Of a stretch of 64,000 bases of DNA, positions 57,146 to 64,000 are shown in pieces. The translations under genes were made by a program, and so were the position numbers. The notes under the pieces were generated by a model, which was not told the DNA's origin, made no database searches, and saw nothing but the letters and a program-made list of their open reading frames with translations. The DNA lies in NCBI GenBank assembly GCA_019752015.1, contig JAIEMQ010000013.1:124001-188000 (forward strand), written 5' to 3'. The stretch's first letter is position 1. Each line of letters opens with the position of its first letter. The stretch comes from Cyanobacteriota bacterium. GTDB lineage: Bacteria > Acidobacteriota > Vicinamibacteria > Vicinamibacterales > UBA2999.

Positions 57146-59503
57146 ATGCCGCGCATCATCGATCGGTACGTGATTCGGGAGGTCATCCCGCCGTTCCTGC
57201 TCGCGCTGCTGGTGTTCACGTTCATCCTGATTATCCCTTTCATCATCGACCTCGCGGAGCAGATGATTGCGAAGGGCGTTCCGGCCGGCACGATCCTCCA
57301 GCTCACCGTCACGCTGCTGCCGCAGGCGCTCGCCCTGACCATCCCGATGGCGCTGTTGATCGGGTTGCTCGTCGGCCTCGGCCGCCTCTCCGCGGATCGC
57401 GAATTCGTGGTGATGATGGCGTGCGGCATCAGCCCGTATCGCCTGCTCCACCCGATCCTGGTGTTCTCGGTGGTCTGCTGGGGCCTGACGTCCTGGGTGA
57501 TGTTGAAGGCCATGCCCGACAGCAACCAGCGCTTCCGCGAGATCAGCACCGAGATCGCCATGAACCGCGCCGAAGGCGAGGTGCGGCCGCGCGTCTTCTT
57601 CGAGGACTTCCCCAACGTCGTGCTGTACGTGCAGGAGGTGCCGAAGAACGGCCAGGGCTGGCTCGGCGTGCTTGCCGCCGACACGTCGAATCCCTCGACG
57701 CCCGTCATCTTCCTCGCGAAGCGTGGACGGATGGTCGTCGATCGCCAGGCGCGGACCATCGAGATGGTGCTCGAGGAAGGCACGCGCCACCGCACCAAGC
57801 TGGAAGATCCGTCGGCCTATGAGCTGTTGAAGTTCGATCGCACGATCCTGTCCTTGAATCCTGAGAGCGTCTTCCCGCGCACCGGACCGGCGCGCGGCGA
57901 CCGCGAGCTGCGCATCGAGGAATTACAGGCGCGCGCCGCCGAGCTGCAGATCCAGGGCATCTCGCCGCACCGGCCGATCATGGAGATTCACAAGAAGTTC
58001 TCCGTGCCGGTCGCCTGCTTCGTGTTCGCGCTCCTCGGCCTCGCGCTCGGCGCCAGCAATCGCAAGGACGGCAAGCTCGCGGCGTTCGTGCTCGGCATCG
58101 CCGTGATCTTCGCCTACTACGTGATCATGTTCACCGCGGAAGCGCTGACCAAGGGCTTCTGGATTCCGGCGTGGCTGTCGATGTGGCTGCCGAACCTGAT
58201 CCTCGGCGCCGCCGGCGTGTTTCTGCTGATCAACCGCGCGCGCTCCGCCGATCAACCGATTCGCGTCTCGTTGCCGCAGTGGGCCACGCGGTGGCGCCGC
58301 GACAAGGATGACGATGGTGCGCAAACCGGCGAGGGACGGCCGGTGAAGAAAGCGCGGCCGATTGTCGTCATTCGAGTGCCCCACTTCGAGATGCCGCGGC
58401 CGACGCTGCTCGATGCCTACATTGCGAAGCAATACCTGCGGATCCTGGCCATGACGACCGTCGGCATGCTCGGCCTGTTCTACATCTCGACGTTCATCGA
58501 CATGTCGGACAAGGTTTTCAAGGGCCAGGCCTCGCTCGGCATGGTCATCGAATTCCTGTTCTGGGCGACGCCGGAATACCTGTCCTACGTGCTCGCGCTC
58601 TCGGTGCTGCTGTCGGCGCTGGTGACAGTCGGACTGCTGACGAAGAACAGCGAGCTGATCGTGATGCGCGCGTGCGGCATCAGCATCTATCGCACCGCGC
58701 TGCCGATGGTCGCCTTCGCGCTCGGCGCCAGCGTGTTCCTGTTCGCCATGGAAGAGCGCGTCATGGCCACGTCCAACCAGCGCGCCGATCGCCTCAGCCA
58801 CGTCATTCGCACCGGCTCGCCGCAAACGTTCGACGTCCTCAACCGGAAGTGGATCGTCGGCAACGACGGCACGGTCTATCACTATCAGTATTACGACCCG
58901 AACCGCCGCGAGCTGCACAGCCTGATGGTGTTTGATTTCGATCAGCAGAGCCACGCGCTGAAGTCGCGCATGTTCGTGCAGAAGGCCACCTACGACCCGG
59001 ATCGCGAGCCGCAGGGCGAAGTGCCGAAATGGATGATGAGCTCGGGCTGGAAGCGCGAGTTCGATCCCCAGACGATGGCCAGCAACTTCCAGCCGTTCAC
59101 CAGCACCGGCGCGAGGTTCGAGGCCGCCGATTACTTCGTGACCGAAGCTCGCGAGCCGGAGCTGATGAATTTCGGCCAGCTGCGCAGCTACATCGCCGAG
59201 TTGAAGTCGAGCGGCTACAACGTGCTCGATCACGAGGTCGGGCTGCACCGCAAGATCGCCTTTCCGTTCGTGACGCTGGTGATGACGCTGATCGCCGTCC
59301 CCTTTGCCGTCACCACCGGCCGCCGCGGCGCCATGTACGGCATCGGCGTCGGCATTGTCCTCGCGCTCGTCTACTGGACGATGATCAGCATCTTCGCCGC
59401 GTTCGGCCAGGGCGGACTGATCGATCCGATGCTGGCGGCGTGGGCGCCCAATCTGATTTTCGGCGCGGCCGCCGTCTACTTGCTCCTCACCGTTCGGACA
59501 TGA
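57146..59503 (+). CDS. LptF-LptG fusion: LPS export permease
   Basis: A 785-residue protein containing two full YjgP/YjgQ permeases in tandem. The first (residues 1-370) has IDRYVIREVIPPFLLALLVF, FVVMMACGISPYRLL and MEIHKKFSVPVACFVFALLG. The second (about 415-785) has DAYIAKQYLRILAMTTVGML, LIVMRACGISIYRTALPM and VGLHRKIAFPFVTLVMTLIA. A charged linker joins them. Partner of LptB (36983-37711). A genuine fusion rather than a read-through: no stop or start between the halves. Confidence 0.93.
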   Translation: MPRIIDRYVIREVIPPFLLALLVFTFILIIPFIIDLAEQMIAKGVPAGTILQLTVTLLPQALALTIPMALLIGLLVGLGRLSADREFVVMMACGISPYRLLHPILVFSVVCWGLTSWVMLKAMPDSNQRFREISTEIAMNRAEGEVRPRVFFEDFPNVVLYVQEVPKNGQGWLGVLAADTSNPSTPVIFLAKRGRMVVDRQARTIEMVLEEGTRHRTKLEDPSAYELLKFDRTILSLNPESVFPRTGPARGDRELRIEELQARAAELQIQGISPHRPIMEIHKKFSVPVACFVFALLGLALGASNRKDGKLAAFVLGIAVIFAYYVIMFTAEALTKGFWIPAWLSMWLPNLILGAAGVFLLINRARSADQPIRVSLPQWATRWRRDKDDDGAQTGEGRPVKKARPIVVIRVPHFEMPRPTLLDAYIAKQYLRILAMTTVGMLGLFYISTFIDMSDKVFKGQASLGMVIEFLFWATPEYLSYVLALSVLLSALVTVGLLTKNSELIVMRACGISIYRTALPMVAFALGASVFLFAMEERVMATSNQRADRLSHVIRTGSPQTFDVLNRKWIVGNDGTVYHYQYYDPNRRELHSLMVFDFDQQSHALKSRMFVQKATYDPDREPQGEVPKWMMSSGWKREFDPQTMASNFQPFTSTGARFEAADYFVTEAREPELMNFGQLRSYIAELKSSGYNVLDHEVGLHRKIAFPFVTLVMTLIAVPFAVTTGRRGAMYGIGVGIVLALVYWTMISIFAAFGQGGLIDPMLAAWAPNLIFGAAAVYLLLTVRT

Positions 59504-59748
59504 CAGCGACCGGGCCGCAGCGAGGCTCGCCGGCGCGATATGTCGGCGGCATGGTCTGTTTGATCGGCGCGATGGTCACGATCCCCGCGGGATTCGTGCA
59601 GATGATCCGCGCCCTCGAGCGCGGCGGCTACGGTACGACGGCAAACACCGTCGCGCTGGCATGGATCGCGGTGGGCGGCGGTCTCCTCGGGCTCGGGATT
59701 GCGTTGCTGATCTGGGAGCTCAGTGTCAGACATAACGTCCGGCACTAG
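59500..59748 (+). CDS. Small two-helix membrane protein
   Basis: An 82-residue protein whose ATG overlaps the lptFG stop (ATGA). Two hydrophobic helices: GGMVCLIGAMVTIPAGFVQM and ALAWIAVGGGLLGLGIALLI, with basic ends. No family recognised. The tight coupling suggests a small accessory of the LPS permease, but this is inference only. Confidence 0.6.
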   Translation: MTATGPQRGSPARYVGGMVCLIGAMVTIPAGFVQMIRALERGGYGTTANTVALAWIAVGGGLLGLGIALLIWELSVRHNVRH

Positions 59749-59761
59749 TCCACGCGACTGC

Positions 59762-61461
59762 TCACTTCACAAATCCAACTTCTGAAATCGTCATGCTGCC
59801 GCCCTTGCCCGGCAGCGTGTTCATCGTATCGACCACGAACAGCAGATGGCTGACGCGATCGAGCGGCGCCCGCGGGCTCGACGTCACGCCAATCGCGGCA
59901 AAGCTCGCGAACGCGACGTCGACAATGCGTGATTCGGTGTCGAGGTAAAAGGTCTTCCCCCACCGCTCGGTATTGCCGACCGGCGCGCGCAGCTGCACCC
60001 AGGCGCGCATCGGCGCCGACCCGATGACGCGGAACCGCACACGATCGAACGAGTCGAGCCCGGGCGAAACCGGGATCGCCACCGCCGCGAATTGTCGGAC
60101 TGGCGTACCGGGCGACAGCGCGAAGGTCCAATGGACGGCGGGATCGCCGGCAAAGGTGCGGGCGCGCGGCTCGCTGATCGGCGCCGCTTCGACCGTGCTC
60201 GTATCGCGCGGTCCTTTTTCGGCCGCCGCTTCGCCGGTGCGCGCGGGAATGCGTGACCGCGGCGCCGGAATCGGTGGCGGCGGAGGCGGCGGCGTGAAGC
60301 CGGCATAGATCGGATTGGAAACGATCCACGGAATCGCCGGCCCCCCGTGCGCGTTCGACGTGTAGGCCTCGATGCGATACACGCCCGGCTCCTTGCCGCC
60401 GTTGGTTTCCAGCGGTCCATCTGTCACTTCGTGAAGGCGTTGACCGTCGCGCAGCAGGACGAGCGTCGTTCCCGACGGCGCACTGGCGACGGCGTGCAGC
60501 AGCACGTCGCTGGTAATCGCCAGGCTGTCGCCGATTCGAGCGGTCTCCGATCCGCTGGTGGCGGTGAACGTCAGGCTGCCGGGTGTGGCCAGCGCGTCGA
60601 TCACCGAATACACGCGGCCGGCGCGTATCGCGGCGAGCACACCGGCCGCGTCCGCGGCGGCATCGCCGGACAGCCGGTCATCGAGCGCGACATGATTCGA
60701 GAACGTGCGGAACGACGATTCATAGCCCGGTAACCGGACATGAAACGAGGAGGTGTCCGGATCGCCGCCCTGGCGGGAGCCCAGGCGCGCGTGCGCATCG
60801 GCGCCGGCGAGGCCGACGATTTTTCTCGTCTTCGCCAGGTCATCCCATCGCTGCAGCACGCTCACCGGCCGGTCGAGCAGCATCGCCATGGATTGCGGCG
60901 CGCGAACCAGATACGTGAACAGCGCTCGCGTAATCGGCAGTCGTGGCTCGTCGCGCCATTCGCTGTCGGCGTTGAGCCACTCGAGTCCGTCGATCGGCGC
61001 GACCCAGTCCTGCCAGCTGAGGGACGGCCGCGGCGATCCCGGATGCGCGGCAACACCAAACCCGCCCAACCGATGCACATCCTCGATGACGTCGTCCGGC
61101 GTACCGGCGATCGGGTACGGTGACGCGGGCAGACCGGACGCGGCGAAGTGGCCGCCGGTCGTATTCAACTCAACGCCGTCAATCGTCAGCACGCCGCTGC
61201 GATACGCGGGAGCATCGGGCACGCGCGTGCCGTCGCCGTGGTCCGTCAGGATGATGAACTGCAGGCCGGCGCGCGCCGCTGCGGCGGCGATGGCCTCCAC
61301 CGAGCCGCTGCCGTCCGATCGATTGGAGTGAATATGAAATGCACCGCGCACGGTCGACGCCGGCGGCGGGCCGGTCTGCTGCGTTCGCGGCGGCAGCAGC
61401 GCGAACAGGATCAGCGCCGCAACGGCCAGCACGATCGCCGGAACTCTGAGTCGACGCCGCA

Positions 61462-61462
<1 letters not shown>
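59762..61462 (-). CDS. PHP-domain metallohydrolase (CehA/McbA family)
   Basis: A 566-residue protein with a membrane anchor or signal (IVLAVAALILFALLP) and a PHP domain: GAFHIHSNRSDGSGSVEAIA (first metal His pair), FIILTDHGDG, FGVAAHPGSPRP, and IVGLAGADAHARLG. A Pro-rich linker (TPPPPPPPIPAPRS) leads to a C-terminal beta-sandwich. The substrate is unknown; CehA homologues cleave carbamate or phosphoester bonds. Its start overlaps the xerD stop (ATGA). Confidence 0.82.
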
Positions 61463-62349
<887 letters not shown>

Positions 62350-62365
62350 GTGCCTCAAAGTCTAA

Positions 62366-62397
62366 CCCGCCTTCGCTCTCGCTTCGGCGAGGCCGGC
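62366..62397. repeat. GCCTTCGC-type palindrome
   Basis: CCCGCCTTCGC is opposed by GGCGAGGCCGG across a short variable loop. It sits between divergent xerD and murQ. Confidence 0.5.
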
Positions 62398-62473
62398 TCA
62401 GACAATTGACAGCGACCGTGGCGAGGACTAGCATCAGGGTTTCCGGTAGCGCTGAAGAAAGAGACCGACGAGA

Positions 62474-63424
62474 GTGGCCGCAACGAAATCGAGATGGCAA
62501 GCGCTTCCCACTGAAGCCATCAATCCCGCTTCGCTCAACATCGACAAGCTCGACGCCGGCGGCATCGTGGACCTCATGCTCAACGAGGACCGCCGCATGC
62601 TGGCCGCGGTGCAGAAGGAGCGCGATCGCATTGCCCTTGGCGCCGACATCTGCGCCAAGGCGCTGCGCAAGGGCGGCCGGATCGTCTTCGTCGGCGCCGG
62701 CACGAGCGGCCGCCTCGGCATCGTGGAGTCGGCGGAGATGCCGCCGACGTTCGGAACCAGCCCCAAGCTCGTTCAAGGCATCATGGCCGGCGGCCAGAAC
62801 GCGATCATTCGCGCCAAGGAAGGCGCGGAAGACAACTACGAAGAAGGCGCCCGCGCCATCACGCGTCTCGATCCGACCAAGAAAGATGTCGTCGTCGGCG
62901 TCTCGGCCAGCGGCATGACGCCGTTCGTGCGCGGCGCGCTGACCAGCGCGCGCAAGGCCGGCTCGCGCGTCGTGTTCGTGACGTGCGACCCCCGCAACGA
63001 GCTGCAGGCGTTTGTCGATCTGACGATCGCGCCGGCGGTCGGGCCCGAGATCATCGCCGGCTCGACACGGCTCAAGGCCGGCACCGCCACCAAGATCGTC
63101 CTCAACATGCTGACGACGTCGGCGATGATCCTGATCGGCAAGACCTACGGCAACCTGATGGTCGACGTCAACGCGCTCGGTTCGGAAAAGCTGCGCGATC
63201 GCGCGCGCCGCATCGTGCACATCGTCACCGACCTCGACTACGAGGATGCCGACAAGCTGCTCAAGTCCGCGAAGTGGAACGTCAAGATCGCGATCGTGAT
63301 GCAGAAGAGCGGGCTCACCTACACGAAAGCCATCGCCCGCCTGAAGAAATCGGACGACCTGATTCGCGAGGCAATCGGCGAGGACATCGAGCCGACGCTG
63401 CGCAAGCTGATCGAAGGCACGTAG
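62474..63424 (+). CDS. murQ: N-acetylmuramic acid 6-phosphate etherase
   Basis: This 316-residue cytosolic SIS-domain enzyme cleaves the lactyl ether of MurNAc-6P to GlcNAc-6P. N-terminal TEAINPASLNIDKLDAGGIV, SIS loop FVGAGTSGRLGIVESAEMPP, GVSASGMTPFV, and C-terminal GLTYTKAIARLKKS. The GTG at 62474 is the first start; a purine-rich AAGAAAGAG lies upstream. Convergent with nagB, the next enzyme but one of the same recycling route. Confidence 0.95.
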   Translation: MAATKSRWQALPTEAINPASLNIDKLDAGGIVDLMLNEDRRMLAAVQKERDRIALGADICAKALRKGGRIVFVGAGTSGRLGIVESAEMPPTFGTSPKLVQGIMAGGQNAIIRAKEGAEDNYEEGARAITRLDPTKKDVVVGVSASGMTPFVRGALTSARKAGSRVVFVTCDPRNELQAFVDLTIAPAVGPEIIAGSTRLKAGTATKIVLNMLTTSAMILIGKTYGNLMVDVNALGSEKLRDRARRIVHIVTDLDYEDADKLLKSAKWNVKIAIVMQKSGLTYTKAIARLKKSDDLIREAIGEDIEPTLRKLIEGT

Positions 63425-63433
63425 CGTCGGGTT

Positions 63434-64000
63434 TCAGCCGGACAGCCGCTGACTGGCTCCACGATCCACCATCACCGTCACACGAGGATGCACCTGCAGG
63501 ATCGACGCCGGCAATCGCGTTGAAATCAATCCTTCGATCATGCCGTGTACGGCGTCGGCCTTTTCGGCGCCGGTGGCAATCAGAATGATCTTGCGCGCAT
63601 TGAGGATGGTCGCCATCCCCATCGACAGGGCGCGCTCCGGCACGTTTCTCCAGTCACCGCCAAACCACTGCGCGTTCGCTTCCCTGCTTTCGGTCTCGAG
63701 CTCCGCTACATGAGTGTGCGAGCACAGACCATCGGCCGGTTCGTTGAAGCCGATGTGCCCGTTGGCGCCGATGCCGAGGATCTGAAGATCGATGCCGCCG
63801 GCTTGATCGATCGCGTCTTCGTAGCGCCGGCACTCCGTTTTCAGATCCGGCGCCGAGCCGTTCAGAAATCCGATGTTCGCCGGATCGATCGACACGTGAT
63901 CGAACAGCTCTGCCTGCATGAACGCGCGATAGCGGTTGGGGCTCGCCGGATCGAGGCCGGCGAACTCGTCGAGATTGAACGTCCGGACCTGCGACCAGTC
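63434..64000 (-). CDS. nagB: Glucosamine-6-phosphate deaminase (partial, runs off the window)
   Basis: The frame is open from base 64000 leftward (VRTFNLDEFAGLDPASPNRY, then the internal FMQAELFDHV) to a TGA at 63434-63436. It converts GlcN-6P to Fru-6P and ammonia. The signature LQILGIGANGHIGFNEPAD is complete, and the SMGMATILNARKIILIATGA segment follows. The N-terminus lies beyond the right edge. Pairs with murQ for cell-wall amino-sugar recycling. Confidence 0.95.
   Translation of the reverse strand, partial: DWSQVRTFNLDEFAGLDPASPNRYRAFMQAELFDHVSIDPANIGFLNGSAPDLKTECRRYEDAIDQAGGIDLQILGIGANGHIGFNEPADGLCSHTHVAELETESREANAQWFGGDWRNVPERALSMGMATILNARKIILIATGAEKADAVHGMIEGLISTRLPASILQVHPRVTVMVDRGASQRLSG

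Overview
The window is a stretch of chromosome from a Gram-negative, high-G+C bacterium. I infer an Acidobacteriota member, probably Vicinamibacteria-like. The reasons are the full Tol-Pal operon and LPS export genes (two envelope membranes), a PadR plus permease-prefix pair, a VPS10/BNR-type protein, HPr kinase beside RpoN and RapZ, and many short dispersed palindromes. No rRNA or marker gene confirms the lineage.

Layout. 1-5.4 kb: end of a VPS10/BNR protein, a NodU-type carbamoyltransferase with a KimA-like permease, acyP, apt and tRNA-Arg(CCT). 5.4-13.6 kb: TPR protein, oligopeptide-binding protein, mutS, tsaB-rimI, a DUF465 protein and psd-pssA (phosphatidylethanolamine synthesis). 13.6-24.4 kb: a very large NtrY-like kinase, a membrane protein, an aminotransferase, two gene stumps abutting back to back, a padR operon, and a repeat-bounded insertion carrying a GxxExxY nuclease-like gene. 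24.4-32.1 kb: guaA-dnaE and accA-recJ. 32.1-34.8 kb: a decayed zone of pseudogenes, duplicated lipoprotein sequence and a second GxxExxY gene. 34.8-43.9 kb: one long run lptCA-lptB-rpoN-hprK-rapZ-EIIA-ptsH-ptsI-cupin, joining LPS transport with a regulatory PTS. 43.9-49.4 kb (minus strand): ssb and ybgF-pal-tolB-tolA-like-tolR-tolQ. 49.5-54.9 kb: recN, miaB, DUF151 and parAB. 54.9-64 kb: a dif-like site, a GH57 protein, an LptF-LptG fusion, a PHP metallohydrolase, a Xer recombinase, murQ, and nagB running off the right edge.

How it fits together. Most genes are housekeeping: envelope biogenesis (Lpt, Tol-Pal, Psd/PssA, MurQ/NagB), DNA metabolism (DnaE, MutS, RecJ, RecN, Ssb, ParAB, Xer) and tRNA modification (TsaB, MiaB). 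The accessory signal lies between genes. Several families of short repeats built on CACAGA words, 9- and 10-nt tandem units and GAA-loop hairpins sit at gene ends and starts. Both GxxExxY genes are bracketed by inverted copies of such repeats (22449-23240 and 34185-34781). A third bracketed segment (13558-13948) has no recognisable gene. This looks like a small mobile or repeat-propagating system and is the main lead of the window.
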